A stretch of DNA of 64,000 nt, taken from Dyella japonica DSM 16301 (GTDB taxonomy: Bacteria > Pseudomonadota > Gammaproteobacteria > Xanthomonadales > Rhodanobacteraceae). The notes below the pieces were generated by a model, which ran no database searches, was not told where the DNA came from, and saw only the letters and a program-made list of their open reading frames with translations. This document shows, in pieces, positions 40,289 through 49,949 of this stretch; position 1 is the stretch's first letter; each line of letters opens with the position of its first letter. A program made the translations under genes and the position numbers. The DNA is taken from NCBI RefSeq assembly GCF_001010355.1, contig NZ_JPLA01000024.1:98798-162797 (forward strand), in the 5' to 3' direction.

Positions 40289-43108
40289 ATGAAAGCTCAC
40301 GTTGTAAGTGCATTTGCAGTCAGTTTGCTGGCCTTGTCGATTGGACAGGCGCTGGCCGGGGACAACGAGGTTGCCGCGCCCGCGCCCGTCGCCCAGTCGA
40401 CTTCGGCGCAGGACAACAGCACGCCGCCCGTGGCGACGGCCACCGATGAAAAGAAGACCAAGAAACTCGAAGCCGTGACGGTGACCGGCTCGCTGATTCC
40501 GCGCGCGCAGATCGAAGGGCCTTCGCCCATCACCACCATCACCGCCAAGGACATCGACCAGCAGGGCTTTACCGATACGTTCGATGCGCTGCGTTCGCTG
40601 CCGATTGCCAACGGCTCCGTGCAGGACCCGCAGTTCACCGGTGGCTATACGCCCGGCGCCAAGACCGTCAGCCTGTTCGGCCTCAATCCCAGCTTTACGC
40701 TGACCCTGCTCAACGGCAAGCCGATGGCGAGCTACCCGCTCGCGTACAACGGCAACAACAACATCACCGACATCGCCAATATTCCGGTGGGTCTGATCGA
40801 CCATATCGACGTGCTGACCGGCGGCCAGTCCTCGATCTACGGCTCGGCGGCGATCGCCGGCGTGGTCAATATCGTGATGAAGGATCACATCGACGGCACG
40901 CATGTGAGCTTCCGCTATGGCGACTACAGCGACGGCGGCGGCGCCAGCAAGCGACTGCAGCTGAGTTCGGGTCACCAGTGGGGCGATTTCGAATTGAGCG
41001 GCGGCCTGCAGCTGTCCAAGGAAGACCCGATCTGGGCCTATCAGCGCAGCTACATCGACTCCTATAACGACGATCCGACCGGCAAGCCCGGCGTGCCGTC
41101 GCGCACCTTCCTGCGCCTGGCCGAAGGCGACAACCCGCATTACATCGATCCGGGTTCGGCGACCTGTGCGCCGCTGAGCTACCTGTACAACGGCACCACC
41201 GCGTACAGCTACCGCGCCGGCTCCAGCCTGGGCTACTACTGCGGCAGCCCGAACAACGTGAGCTACGCCACGCTGGCCAACAAGAGCACGGATGCGAACG
41301 GCTCGCTGTTCGCGCGCTATCACCTCAACGACAGCGCCGAGCTGTACGCGGACATGCTGTACAGCTACAGCAATCCAACCTACAACGGCGGCAGTCCGTT
41401 CTGGAACAACACGTTCTACAACAAGACCAGCGGCCAGTACGAAGAATGGCAGCGCATCTTTGCGCCTGAAGAAGTGGGTTCGGACGCGCAGGACCAGCAC
41501 GTGTTCACGCGCACCTACAACGTGAGCCTGGGTGTGCGCGGCAGCATCGGCAACTCCAGCTGGAACTACGACGGCTACTACAACCGCTCGCAGTCCAATG
41601 TGACGCGCAAGTCGACCGACTTCCTCGCCGCCAACGGCATTGACGACTACTACCTCGGGCCGCAGCTGGGTACCTCCGAAGGCTATCCCGTTTTTGCGCC
41701 GAATTTAGATCGATTGTATCAACCGCTGACGCGCGCCCAGTACGATCAGTTCACCGCGCCCAACATCTCCGACTCGATGGCCTGGACTCAGAACGAGACG
41801 CTCACCGCCAACACCACCTCGCTGTTCTCGCTCCCCGCGGGCGACGTGGGCTTCGCTGCCATCGTGCAGAACAGCAACGAGCGTTTCAACAACAGCTCGG
41901 CCAGTCCGGCGGCTGCCGAAGGCTATTACCGCGGCGTGACCGGCAGCACCACCGCATCGGGCAAGCGCAGCCAGTACGCCTTTGGCGGCGAGATGCGCAT
42001 CCCGTTGCTGGAGACCTTGGTCGCCAACGTGTCCTCGCGCTATGACAAGTACAGCTACGCGGGCACTGGCAACGGCAAGGCCACCTACAAGCTCGGCCTG
42101 GAATACCGTCCGATCGATACGCTGCTGTTGCGTGGCAGTTACGCCACGGCCTTCCGTGCGCCCGACATGTTCTATCTGTTCTCCTCGCGCAGCAGCGGCT
42201 ATTCGCAGTCGACCGACTACTACAAGTGCCGCCAGGAGGGCTACAACTCGCAGAACTACGGCGACTGCGCGCAGTCGGGCACGTCGATGCTGGCAGTGTC
42301 TTCGGGCAATACCAACCTCAAGGACATCACGGCCAAGTCGTTCACCTATGGCTTCGTCTGGTCCACCGCGGACAACAACCTGAGCTGGTCGGTGGACTAC
42401 AACGCCATCCGCATCTCCAACGAAGTGGTGACCTTGAGCAGCGATGAGATCCTGCAGCAGGAAGCGAACTGCCGCCTGGGCACGTCCGAGAACGGTGAGC
42501 AGGCGTTCGACATCAACTCGCCGACCTGTCGCGAAGTGTTGGGCGAAGTGAAGCGCCTGCCGTCCACCGATCCGGTCAATCCGGGCGGCATATCGGAGGT
42601 GGATACCTATCCGATCAATGTGGCCACGGAATACCAGACCGGCATCCAGTCCAGCTTGAACTATCACTTCAAGACGTCGTCCATCGGCAGCTTCCTGTTC
42701 AGCCTGGACTACTACGACGAGCTCAAGCACACCTATCAGGAAAAGGCCGGCGATCCGGTGACCAACTACCTGTGCTGCGCCAACTCGAACGAATTCAAGA
42801 GCAGGGTCAGCGGCACGGCCACCTGGAACATCGGCAAGTGGAGCAGCACGCTGTATGGCATCCGCAACGGCAGTTCCTGGAACTCCATTGGCACTTTGAA
42901 GAACATCGGCCCGTGGATCACCTTCAACGGCAGCGTGAACTACAAGGTCATGCCGAAGACAACGATCTCGCTGGTGGTCAACAATATCGCCAACAAGCGT
43001 CCGCCGACCGATACGACCAACGGCAACTGGCCGTACTACGATGTGACCCTGTACAACGCGCTGGGTCGCTCGGTGTATCTCGAAGTGGGGTATGACTTCG
43101 GCAAGTAA
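40289..43108 (+). CDS. TonB-dependent receptor, probably manno-oligosaccharide/N-glycan uptake
   Basis: This is a 939-aa protein from ATG 40289 with GGGGAGA upstream. It has a signal peptide (VSAFAVSLLALSIGQALA). The plug is seen in LEAVTVTGSLIPRAQIEGPSP, TDTFDALRSLPIANGS and IDHIDVLTGGQSSIYGSAAIAGVVNIV. A large barrel follows, ending LGRSVYLEVGYDFGK. The VTGSRI-like start and big size place it with the carbohydrate (CUT-type) receptors of Xanthomonadales. No STN domain. Position after two GH92 genes suggests mannose-containing oligosaccharides. Confidence 0.92.
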   Translation: MKAHVVSAFAVSLLALSIGQALAGDNEVAAPAPVAQSTSAQDNSTPPVATATDEKKTKKLEAVTVTGSLIPRAQIEGPSPITTITAKDIDQQGFTDTFDALRSLPIANGSVQDPQFTGGYTPGAKTVSLFGLNPSFTLTLLNGKPMASYPLAYNGNNNITDIANIPVGLIDHIDVLTGGQSSIYGSAAIAGVVNIVMKDHIDGTHVSFRYGDYSDGGGASKRLQLSSGHQWGDFELSGGLQLSKEDPIWAYQRSYIDSYNDDPTGKPGVPSRTFLRLAEGDNPHYIDPGSATCAPLSYLYNGTTAYSYRAGSSLGYYCGSPNNVSYATLANKSTDANGSLFARYHLNDSAELYADMLYSYSNPTYNGGSPFWNNTFYNKTSGQYEEWQRIFAPEEVGSDAQDQHVFTRTYNVSLGVRGSIGNSSWNYDGYYNRSQSNVTRKSTDFLAANGIDDYYLGPQLGTSEGYPVFAPNLDRLYQPLTRAQYDQFTAPNISDSMAWTQNETLTANTTSLFSLPAGDVGFAAIVQNSNERFNNSSASPAAAEGYYRGVTGSTTASGKRSQYAFGGEMRIPLLETLVANVSSRYDKYSYAGTGNGKATYKLGLEYRPIDTLLLRGSYATAFRAPDMFYLFSSRSSGYSQSTDYYKCRQEGYNSQNYGDCAQSGTSMLAVSSGNTNLKDITAKSFTYGFVWSTADNNLSWSVDYNAIRISNEVVTLSSDEILQQEANCRLGTSENGEQAFDINSPTCREVLGEVKRLPSTDPVNPGGISEVDTYPINVATEYQTGIQSSLNYHFKTSSIGSFLFSLDYYDELKHTYQEKAGDPVTNYLCCANSNEFKSRVSGTATWNIGKWSSTLYGIRNGSSWNSIGTLKNIGPWITFNGSVNYKVMPKTTISLVVNNIANKRPPTDTTNGNWPYYDVTLYNALGRSVYLEVGYDFGK

Positions 43109-43115
43109 GCCAGAA

Positions 43116-43143
43116 GACCCGCCGAGCCTGCGCTCGGCGGGTC
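43116..43143. terminator. Bidirectional terminator between receptor and response-regulator genes
   Basis: GACCCGCCGAGC and GCTCGGCGGGTC form a perfect 12-bp stem with a 4-nt loop. It lies between two convergent genes, 8 bp from one stop codon and 10 bp from the other. Confidence 0.75.
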
Positions 43144-43153
43144 ACCGCGGTGC

Positions 43154-43792
43154 TCAGCCCAGCCCGTGTTCGTGCGCGTAGTTGTACAGCTCAGGGTCGT
43201 TGCGGATGCCGAGCTTGTGCATCGCGCTCATCTTCTGATGGCTGATGGTCTTGACGCTGCGCTCGCGCTTGGCGGCAATCTCCGAGATCGTGGAGCCCGA
43301 GACAAACAGCCGCAGCACTTCGATTTCCTTTTCGGTCAGGGCGAGCAGTCCGTCTTGGCGCACGGCGCCGGCGGCAAGCCCAAGCAGGCGCACAACGGAC
43401 GCACTCATATAGGTTTCGCCCGCCTTGATTGCGCGTATCGCGCTGGCGATGTCGTCGAGCCGGTCGGCCTTGCTCAGCAGGGCGGCAACGCCCTTGGAGC
43501 GGATGGCATTGAGCAGGCCGGCGTTGGACAACATGGTGAGCACGATCACCTGGGTCTCCGGCCAGCGGCCACGGATCTGCTCCAGCAGCTCCATGCCGTC
43601 GTCGCCCGCCGGGCCCGGCATGCTGAAATCGGTGATGACCAGGTCGCACGGCGTGCGCTCAAGGGTCGCCAGCAGTTCCTGCGGCGAGTGTGCTTCGGCA
43701 ACGACGCTGACGCCGGCGATCTTCTGGATTTCCGCGATGACGCTGACCCGAACGATCGGATGGTCATCGGCAACGATGGTACGCAGAGACAT
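43154..43792 (-). CDS. LuxR/NarL-type response regulator (RcsB-like)
   Basis: This is a 212-aa protein. The receiver domain opens RTIVADDHPIVR with the acidic pair, and the phosphoacceptor is Asp55 (DLVITDFSMPGPAGDDGMELL). VIVLTMLSNAGLL and LLSKADRLDDI give the conserved Thr and Lys. The LuxR HTH is LTEKEIEVLRLFVSGSTISEIAAKRERSVKTISHQKMSAMHKLGI. The PGPAGDDGM loop is RcsB-like. No histidine kinase adjoins it; the orphan MASE1 protein at 22519 is a possible but unproven partner. Confidence 0.93.
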   Translation of the reverse strand: MSLRTIVADDHPIVRVSVIAEIQKIAGVSVVAEAHSPQELLATLERTPCDLVITDFSMPGPAGDDGMELLEQIRGRWPETQVIVLTMLSNAGLLNAIRSKGVAALLSKADRLDDIASAIRAIKAGETYMSASVVRLLGLAAGAVRQDGLLALTEKEIEVLRLFVSGSTISEIAAKRERSVKTISHQKMSAMHKLGIRNDPELYNYAHEHGLG

Positions 43793-43990
43793 AAGAAAAC
43801 ATTTCGCGGTGAGGATCTTGCGAGCACTTTAGTTTGTGCGGCGCATGATTCGGCGAAAGCCAGCCGTAAATCAGAGGACTCTCACGGGAAGCGTCAGCGG
43901 TCGGGCTGCGTGATCTGCGCTTCGCAAGGCATCTCCAGCTGGGTCAACGGCGCCATGGCTTCCTACGCCAGGTAGCGGTCATGAAAATCT
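43793..43990. other. Promoter region of the response regulator gene, no gene
   Basis: This leads leftward into the response-regulator gene and holds its promoter. No coding frame or repeat was supported. The candidate small RNA begins at its right end. Confidence 0.4.
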
Positions 43991-44103
43991 CAGACACATC
44001 CGATTTTCCTGTAGGCCGAATCCTGTAAACATGGCGTTCTGTCACTGGATGGACAGAAAAAACAGGGATGTCTGACCGCCCCTCTTGTAGGGGCGGTCTT
44101 TTT
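43991..44103 (+). ncRNA. Candidate structured small RNA or leader ending in an intrinsic terminator
   Basis: Three nested or sequential pairings appear in ~110 nt with no gene: CAGAC-AC-ATCC (43991-44001) with GGATGTCTG (44066-44074); a hairpin TTCTGTC / GACAGAA at 44037-44058; and the terminator stem that follows. A TCCTGTA sequence occurs twice (44007-44013, 44021-44027). The terminator lies 129 bp before the BON gene, and no annotated gene ends here. It is either a standalone RNA or an attenuating leader. Confidence 0.45.
44074..44103 (+). terminator. Strong intrinsic terminator without an upstream gene
   Basis: GACCGCCCC and GGGGCGGTC form a 9-bp GC-rich stem with a 7-nt loop, followed by TTTTT. 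It reads on the plus strand, where the nearest upstream gene is convergent. Confidence 0.85.
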
Positions 44104-44231
44104 CCGTGCTAGTGCCGTGATCCCGTGGCCATCGGGTCGGCGATCCCCAAAGGCAAAATGCACGTGCGTTTCACGGCGGCCGACGATTAATAAAGTCACA
44201 GATCACGCCCGATAAGCGACGAGGCAACCGT

Positions 44232-44561
44232 ATGAAAGCTCATGTCATGGGGTGGTTGGTGATGCTCGCTGCCGGCCCGGCAATGGCTTTTCAGGCATCC
44301 ACGCCACAGGAGGCGGCATCGCAGGTGCATAGCTCCGCCGATGCGCAGCTGCAGGCCGCCGTGCGCAAGGTGCTTGCCAACGACACATCGCTGTCGGATG
44401 CGGGACATCGTGTGGAAGTGATCGTCTCCGATGGCGCCGTGGTGCTGCGCGGCCCGGTCAAGAACGATACCGAGGCGTTGCGGGTCGAGACGCTCACGCG
44501 GCAGGTCAACGGCGTCAAGGAAGTCACCAACGAGCTCGATGTGATGCCCAGGGTGCGCTGA
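44232..44561 (+). CDS. Exported BON-domain protein
   Basis: This is a 109-aa protein from ATG 44232. The signal peptide ends around GPAMAF. The BON domain covers residues ~38-105: LQAAVRKVLANDTSLSDAGHRVEVIVSDGAVVLRGPVKNDTEALRVETLTRQVNGVKEVTNEL. In OsmY and relatives BON domains bind phospholipid surfaces under stress. It lies 88 bp upstream of the phosphoketolase gene on the same strand. Confidence 0.88.
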   Translation: MKAHVMGWLVMLAAGPAMAFQASTPQEAASQVHSSADAQLQAAVRKVLANDTSLSDAGHRVEVIVSDGAVVLRGPVKNDTEALRVETLTRQVNGVKEVTNELDVMPRVR

Positions 44562-44649
44562 AGCGACGCCCTGGGCGCTGATGACGGCGCCTGCACGCAG
44601 CGATTGGCACGATCCGGGGCCTTGAGTTCCGGACCTAAGGATGCGCGCC

Positions 44650-47010
44650 ATGCCGTCACTCGATCCCGTCCTGATGGACCGGATGCATCGCTACTGGAAT
44701 GCAGCGAACTACCTCACCGTCGGACAGATCTACCTGCGTGACAACCCGCTGCTGGAAGAGCCGTTGCGGCTGGAGCATGTCAAACAGCGTCTGCTGGGCC
44801 ACTGGGGCACCACCTCCGGGCTCAACTTCATCTACGTGCATCTGAACCGGGTCATCCGGCAGCACGACTTGAACATGATCTACGTGATCGGGCCGGGCCA
44901 TGGCGGTCCCGGACTGGTCGCCAACAGCTATCTGGAAGGTTCCTATACCGAGGTGTATCCGCACGTCGGTCGCGACCGCGAAGGCATGCATCAGCTGTTT
45001 CGCCAGTTTTCCTGGCCGTACGGCGTGCCCAGCCATGTGGCGCCCGAAACGCCGGGCTCGATCCACGAAGGCGGTGAGCTGGGTTATGCCTTGTCGCATG
45101 CGTATGGCGCGGCGTTCGACAACCCCGATCTGATCGTCACCTGCATCATCGGCGACGGCGAGGCGGAAACCGGGCCGCTCGCCACCAGCTGGCACTCCAA
45201 TAAATTCCTGAACCCCGCGCGTGACGGTGCGGTGCTGCCGATTCTGCATTTGAATGGCTACAAGATCGCCAATCCCACGGTGCTGGCGCGCATCGGCGAT
45301 CGCGAGCTGAAGTATCTGCTGCAGGGCTATGGCCATGACCCGATCTTTGTCGAGGGCAGCGATCCCGCCCAGATGCATGTCGCCTTCGCGGCGGCCATGG
45401 ATGCCTGTCTATCGCGGATCCGGCGCATCCAGAGTCGCGCCCGTCGTGCGGGTGCGGGCGCTGCCGCCCGGCCTCGTTGGCCGATGATCGTGCTGCGTTC
45501 TCCCAAGGGTTGGACGGGACCCGCCTATGTCGACGGCTTGCCCGTCGAAGGCACCTGGCGCGCGCACCAGGTACCACTGTCGGACATGTCCAAGCCGGGG
45601 CATCTGCAGATCCTCGAGCAGTGGATGCAGAGCTACCAGCCGCAGGCCTTGTTCGATCGTCACGGCACGCTGATCGACGAGCTGGCCGAACTGCCGCCCA
45701 CCGGTCATCGACGCATGAGCGCCAATCCGCACGCCAACGGCGGCAGCTTGCTCAGGCCGCTGCGCATGCCCAATTTCCGCGACCATGCGCTGAGCTTCGA
45801 ACGACCCGGCGCACTCAAGGCCGAGGCCACGCGCAATCTCGGTCGCTGGTTGCGCGACGTGATGGCGCTCAATCGCGAGGCCGGCAACTTCCGTCTGTTC
45901 GGTCCGGATGAAACCGCTTCCAATCGTCTGGAAGCGGTCTACGAAGTCTCGCCGAAGGCCTGGATGGCCGAGACCGTCGATACCGACATGAATCTGGCGC
46001 CCGACGGCCGCGTGATGGAGATGCTCAGCGAGCACCAATGCCAGGGTTGGCTGGAGGGTTATCTGCTCACCGGTCGACACGGCTTGTTCAATTGCTACGA
46101 GGCCTTCATCCACATCGTCGATTCGATGTTCAACCAGCACGCCAAGTGGTTGAAGGTCACGCGCACCATGGCCTGGCGACCACCGATCGCCTCGCTCAAC
46201 TATTTGCTCAGTTCGCATGTGTGGCACCAGGACCACAACGGCTTCTCGCATCAGGATCCGGGCTTTATCGATCATGTGGCGAACAAGAAGGCCGAGATCG
46301 TGCGCATCTACCTGCCGCCGGATGCCAACTGCCTGCTGTCGGTGGCCGATCACTGCCTGCGCAGCCGCCACTACGTCAATCTGATTATCTCCGGCAAGCA
46401 ACCTGACTGGCAGTGGCTGGATATCGAGTCGGCCATCGCACATTGCACGGCCGGCGCCGGCATCTGGCACTGGGCCGGCCATGGCGACGACGATCCCGAC
46501 GTGGTGCTGGCCTGCGCCGGCGATGCGCCCACGGTGGAGGCCTTGGCGGCGGTGATGTTGCTGCGGCAGCGCATCCCCGATCTGCGCATCCGCGTGGTCA
46601 ATGTGGTCGATCTGCTGACTCTGCAGACCTCCGACGAGCATCCGCACGGCATGGATCACGACGAGTTCGATCGCCTGTTCACGCGTGACAAGCCCGTCAT
46701 CTTCGCCTTCCACGGCTATCCCGGCATCATCCACAAGCTCACCTATCGCCGGCACAACCACGACAACATCCATGTGCGCGGCTACAAGGAGGAGGGCACC
46801 ACCACCACGCCGTTCGACATGATGGTGCTCAACAACCTCGACCGTTTTCAGCTCGCCCTCGACGTGGTCAATCGCGTGCCCGGGCTCGAGCCCTTGCGCG
46901 CTGAAGCGGCGCAACGCTATTGGAGCGACATCGAACGCCATCGCCTCTACGTGAGTGAGCATGGCGTGGATCTGCCGGATATCCTCAACTGGCAATGGCA
47001 GCCTGCATGA
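44650..47010 (+). CDS. xfp: Phosphoketolase (XFP family)
   Basis: This is a 786-aa protein from ATG 44650, which has AAGG 9 nt upstream; ATG 44641 directly follows the SD and is less likely. Family motifs: [52 protein letters not shown], the thiamine diphosphate loop [20 protein letters not shown] and [12 protein letters not shown]. It cleaves xylulose 5-phosphate (and often fructose 6-phosphate) to acetyl phosphate. Its stop overlaps the ackA start (ATGA), so acetyl phosphate goes straight to acetate plus ATP. Confidence 0.94.
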   Translation: MPSLDPVLMDRMHRYWNAANYLTVGQIYLRDNPLLEEPLRLEHVKQRLLGHWGTTSGLNFIYVHLNRVIRQHDLNMIYVIGPGHGGPGLVANSYLEGSYTEVYPHVGRDREGMHQLFRQFSWPYGVPSHVAPETPGSIHEGGELGYALSHAYGAAFDNPDLIVTCIIGDGEAETGPLATSWHSNKFLNPARDGAVLPILHLNGYKIANPTVLARIGDRELKYLLQGYGHDPIFVEGSDPAQMHVAFAAAMDACLSRIRRIQSRARRAGAGAAARPRWPMIVLRSPKGWTGPAYVDGLPVEGTWRAHQVPLSDMSKPGHLQILEQWMQSYQPQALFDRHGTLIDELAELPPTGHRRMSANPHANGGSLLRPLRMPNFRDHALSFERPGALKAEATRNLGRWLRDVMALNREAGNFRLFGPDETASNRLEAVYEVSPKAWMAETVDTDMNLAPDGRVMEMLSEHQCQGWLEGYLLTGRHGLFNCYEAFIHIVDSMFNQHAKWLKVTRTMAWRPPIASLNYLLSSHVWHQDHNGFSHQDPGFIDHVANKKAEIVRIYLPPDANCLLSVADHCLRSRHYVNLIISGKQPDWQWLDIESAIAHCTAGAGIWHWAGHGDDDPDVVLACAGDAPTVEALAAVMLLRQRIPDLRIRVVNVVDLLTLQTSDEHPHGMDHDEFDRLFTRDKPVIFAFHGYPGIIHKLTYRRHNHDNIHVRGYKEEGTTTTPFDMMVLNNLDRFQLALDVVNRVPGLEPLRAEAAQRYWSDIERHRLYVSEHGVDLPDILNWQWQPA

Positions 47011-48086
47011 AGGTATTGACCCTGAATGTCGGCTCCTCGTCGCTGAAGTTCGGCATCTACGACGTGACTTCGAGTGAGCCGAAAGCGGTCGCAGAGGGTG
47101 AGATCGATACGCGGGGCGAACGTCGGCAGCTGAGCTATCGCGATGAGTCGGGCGCAGTCGAACAGGATCTGGCGGGCGAGGGCGACGAGGCGGCACGGGA
47201 CGCGCTGCGAAAACTGGCGACCCACACCACGATCGATGCGGTCGCCCACCGCATCGTGCATGGCGGTCCATGGCTGCGGGAACACTGTCTGATCGATCAC
47301 GCGGTGATCGAGAAGATCGAGGCTGCCGCCAGCTTCGCGCCGCTGCATGTACCCGCCGCGTTGGCCTGGGTCAGGCATGCGACCAAGGTTTGGCCGCAGG
47401 CAGCACAGGTCGCCTGTTTCGATACGGCGTTTCATCGCGACCTGCCCGATACGTCACGCATCCTGCCCTTGCCGCACGCCTTGCTGGCCAAGGGCGTGCA
47501 GCGCTACGGGTTTCACGGCCTGTCGTGCGAGTCGATCCTCGCGCAGCTTGGCCCGGTGCCGGCACGGCTGATCATTGCCCACCTGGGCAGCGGCGCCAGC
47601 CTCACCGCGGTGCGCGACGGTCATTCGGTCGACACCAGCATGGGCATGACACCGACCGGCGGCATCCTGATGGGCACGCGACCGGGTGATCTCGATCCTG
47701 GCGTGATGTTGTTTCTGCTGCGCGAGGGACACACCAGCCCCCGCGAGCTGGACGACCTGCTGGAACACCGCTCGGGTCTGCGCGGCATTTCGGACCTGAG
47801 CGCCGACGTGCGCGAACTGCGCGGCGCGAAGAATCATCCGCTCGCCGCACTGGCGCTGGAGCAGTTCGCGGTGTCCGTGGCGCGAACTGCGGCTGGCATG
47901 GCGGTGGTGCTGGGAGGCGTGGACTTGTTGGTCTTCACCGGCGGCATCGGCGAGCACGACGAGCCGACGCGCGACAGCGTCAAGGCGCGTCTCGCGCCAT
48001 GCTTCCCGTTGCTGCAGACACGCGTTTTGCCGGCGCAGGAAAATCGCGTCATGGCGATCCACGCTGCACGCTTGGCTGCGCACTGA
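47007..48086 (+). CDS. ackA: Acetate kinase
   Basis: This is a 359-aa protein with its ATG overlapping the xfp stop by 4 bp. It opens [18 protein letters not shown], the acetate kinase signature 1. [12 protein letters not shown] and [42 protein letters not shown] are the second signature and the phosphate site, and [15 protein letters not shown] is the nucleotide part. It is shorter than E. coli AckA (400), as in other xfp-linked versions. It makes ATP from acetyl phosphate. Confidence 0.94.
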   Translation: MKVLTLNVGSSSLKFGIYDVTSSEPKAVAEGEIDTRGERRQLSYRDESGAVEQDLAGEGDEAARDALRKLATHTTIDAVAHRIVHGGPWLREHCLIDHAVIEKIEAAASFAPLHVPAALAWVRHATKVWPQAAQVACFDTAFHRDLPDTSRILPLPHALLAKGVQRYGFHGLSCESILAQLGPVPARLIIAHLGSGASLTAVRDGHSVDTSMGMTPTGGILMGTRPGDLDPGVMLFLLREGHTSPRELDDLLEHRSGLRGISDLSADVRELRGAKNHPLAALALEQFAVSVARTAAGMAVVLGGVDLLVFTGGIGEHDEPTRDSVKARLAPCFPLLQTRVLPAQENRVMAIHAARLAAH

Positions 48087-48094
48087 TCTTTTCG

Positions 48095-48183
48095 CTCGTC
48101 ATCCCTGCGAAAGCAGGGATCCAGCGACTTCCGTGCCGCGAAGAGCAGAGGCACTGGATCCCTGCTTTCGCAGGGATGACGAG
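48095..48183. repeat. REP-type inverted repeat with 30-bp perfect arms
   Basis: The arms at 48095-48124 and 48154-48183 are exact reverse complements, with core TCATCCCTGCGAAAGCAGGG, and a 29-nt loop. This is the widespread CGTCATCCC-type intergenic element. It follows ackA and may act as a transcript end or a MITE-like repeat. A second copy lies at 49683. Confidence 0.85.
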
Positions 48184-48265
48184 CTAATTCAAGCCCCATC
48201 CTTGACGCGCCCTTACGTGTCACGGTGCCACGCTATCGTTTTTCGAAATCTCCAGGGCCGCCGTC

Positions 48266-49663
48266 ATGAGCAAGCGATTTGATGCAGTAGTGATTGGAGC
48301 AGGGCAGGCCGGCCCGTCATTGGCGCAACGCCTGGGCGCTGCCGGTCGCAAAGTGGCCCTGATCGAGCGCAAGCTGATGGGGGGCACCTGCGTCAACACC
48401 GGCTGCATTCCTACCAAGGCGATGGTGGCCAGCGCGGAAGTCGCTCATATGGGGCGTCGCGCCGCGGACTATGGCGTGGGCACTGGCGACATCACGGTGG
48501 ACATGGCCCAGGTTTGGAAGCGCACGCAGGGCATCTCGGGACGCTCGCGCGAAAACGTCGAGAACTGGGTGGCAGGCATGGCCAACGTCAGCCTGTTCCG
48601 CGGGCATGCGCGATTCGAATCACCCCGGACACTGCGGGTCGGCGATGAGCTGATCGAGGCCGATCAGTTCTTCATCAACGTGGGTGGCCGCGCGGTCGAA
48701 CCGGATTTTCCCGGCGTGGGCACGGTGCCGTATCTCACCAACGTCGGCATCCTCCAACTGCAAGAGCTGCCCAAGCACCTGGTGATCGTGGGCGGCAGCT
48801 ATATCGGGCTGGAATTCGGTCAGATGTTCCGCCGCTTCGGCGCCGAGGTCAGCATCGTGGAGCGCAGCCAGCGCCTGTTGCCGCGCGAAGATCCCGATGT
48901 CTCCGCCGCCGTGGTCGACATCCTGGAGCGCGAAGGCATCACGCTGCATCTGGGCGCCGAGTGCATCGAGCTGGAGGGTTCGGCTGGCGAGATTTGCGTG
49001 ATCGCCGAATGCGCCGAGCCGCGCATGAAAGTGCACGGCACGCACCTGCTGCTGGCCGTGGGCCGGCGTCCGAATACGGACGACCTGGGCCTGGATCGTG
49101 CGGGCGTGAAGATGGACAAGAACGGCTACATCGTGGTCGACGACCAATGCCGCACCAATGTCGAGGGCATCTGGGCCATGGGCGATTGCAACGGTCGCGG
49201 CGCCTTCACCCACACCTCCTACAACGACTACGAGATCGTCGCCGCCAACGTGCTGGACAACGAACCACGCCGCATCTCCGACCGCATCACCGCCTATGCG
49301 CTGTATATCGATCCGCCGCTGGGAAGAATCGGCCTGACCGAGACGGAAGCCCTGCAGAAGGGCCACGACGTGCAGGTCGGCGTGCGGCCGATGACCCGCG
49401 TGGGTCGCGCCATCGAGCGGGGTGAGACGCTGGGCTTCATGAAGGTCATCGTCGATGGACAAAGCGAACGCCTGCTGGGCGCCGCGATCCTGGGCGCCAG
49501 TGGCGACGAGGCGATCCATTGCCTGCTCGACGTGATGTACGCCGACGCGCCGTACCGTACGGTGACCCACGCGGTGCACATCCACCCCACCATCAGCGAG
49601 CTGTTGCCGACCACCTTGCAGGACCTGCATCCGGTGACGGCGCCGGTGGCTGCTGCCTCTTAG
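48266..49663 (+). CDS. FAD-dependent pyridine nucleotide-disulfide oxidoreductase (mercuric-reductase-like)
   Basis: This is a 465-aa protein. The FAD loop is VVIGAGQAGPSLAQRLGAAG, and the redox pair is GGTCVNTGCIPTK. The NAD(P) loop is LVIVGGSYIGLEFGQMFRRFG, and GIWAMGDCNGRGAFTH binds FAD. The C terminus has HAVHIHPTISELLP where the catalytic His-Glu pair sits. It lacks the MerA N-terminal HMA domain and the C-terminal CC pair, so mercury reduction is unlikely. It is probably a soluble disulfide or quinone reductase. It stands between two REP elements. Confidence 0.9.
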   Translation: MSKRFDAVVIGAGQAGPSLAQRLGAAGRKVALIERKLMGGTCVNTGCIPTKAMVASAEVAHMGRRAADYGVGTGDITVDMAQVWKRTQGISGRSRENVENWVAGMANVSLFRGHARFESPRTLRVGDELIEADQFFINVGGRAVEPDFPGVGTVPYLTNVGILQLQELPKHLVIVGGSYIGLEFGQMFRRFGAEVSIVERSQRLLPREDPDVSAAVVDILEREGITLHLGAECIELEGSAGEICVIAECAEPRMKVHGTHLLLAVGRRPNTDDLGLDRAGVKMDKNGYIVVDDQCRTNVEGIWAMGDCNGRGAFTHTSYNDYEIVAANVLDNEPRRISDRITAYALYIDPPLGRIGLTETEALQKGHDVQVGVRPMTRVGRAIERGETLGFMKVIVDGQSERLLGAAILGASGDEAIHCLLDVMYADAPYRTVTHAVHIHPTISELLPTTLQDLHPVTAPVAAAS

Positions 49664-49682
49664 GCGCCGCGTCCCCATTTTG

Positions 49683-49797
49683 CTCGTCATCCCTGCGAAA
49701 GCAGGGATCCAGCGCCTGTAGGGTCACTCGAAGCAAAGACACTGGATCCCTGCTTGACCAGCCTTCGGCTGTTGAAAAGCTCCTCGCAGGGATGACG
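49683..49797. repeat. REP-type inverted repeat with 28-bp insertion in the right arm
   Basis: The left arm at 49683-49712 is identical to that at 48095. The right arm runs CTGGATCCCTGCTT, then a 28-bp insert (49756-49783) containing CAGCCTTCGGCTG, then TCGCAGGGATGACG. The insert splits the palindrome at its centre. Confidence 0.8.
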
Positions 49798-49851
49798 GGT
49801 CGTTGGAGTGCTTGACCAGCCTGCAGCTGTTGAAAACCTCCTCGGAGGGGT
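49751..49851. repeat. Tandem ~43-bp repeat overlapping the REP right arm
   Basis: Two units at 49751-49793 and 49809-49851 share TGCTTGACCAGCCT, GCTGTTGAAAA and CTCCTCG followed by AGGG(A/G)(T). They differ at a few positions, some in the short hairpin CAGCC..GGCTG / CAGCC..CAGCTG. The unit includes the insertion of the broken REP element. Confidence 0.7.
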
Positions 49852-49949
49852 GTCGGTAGCGCAGGTGTTACACCTTAGTAGCACCTCACACCGTCATCAC
49901 TTGGCGCATACTGATCCCCGGGTGGCGCATACGGGGAATCAGCGACGTC

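Noticed and set aside
41703..41713. TTTAGATCGAT inside the receptor gene, like half of the 34177 palindrome
   Set aside because: Only one half-site and it is within coding sequence; probably chance.
45409..47271. 620-codon minus-strand frame
   Set aside because: Antisense to xfp and ackA, both with full family motifs.
48266..49663. Mercuric reductase (merA) or dihydrolipoamide dehydrogenase call
   Set aside because: No HMA domain, no C-terminal Cys pair, no mer or 2-oxoacid dehydrogenase genes nearby.
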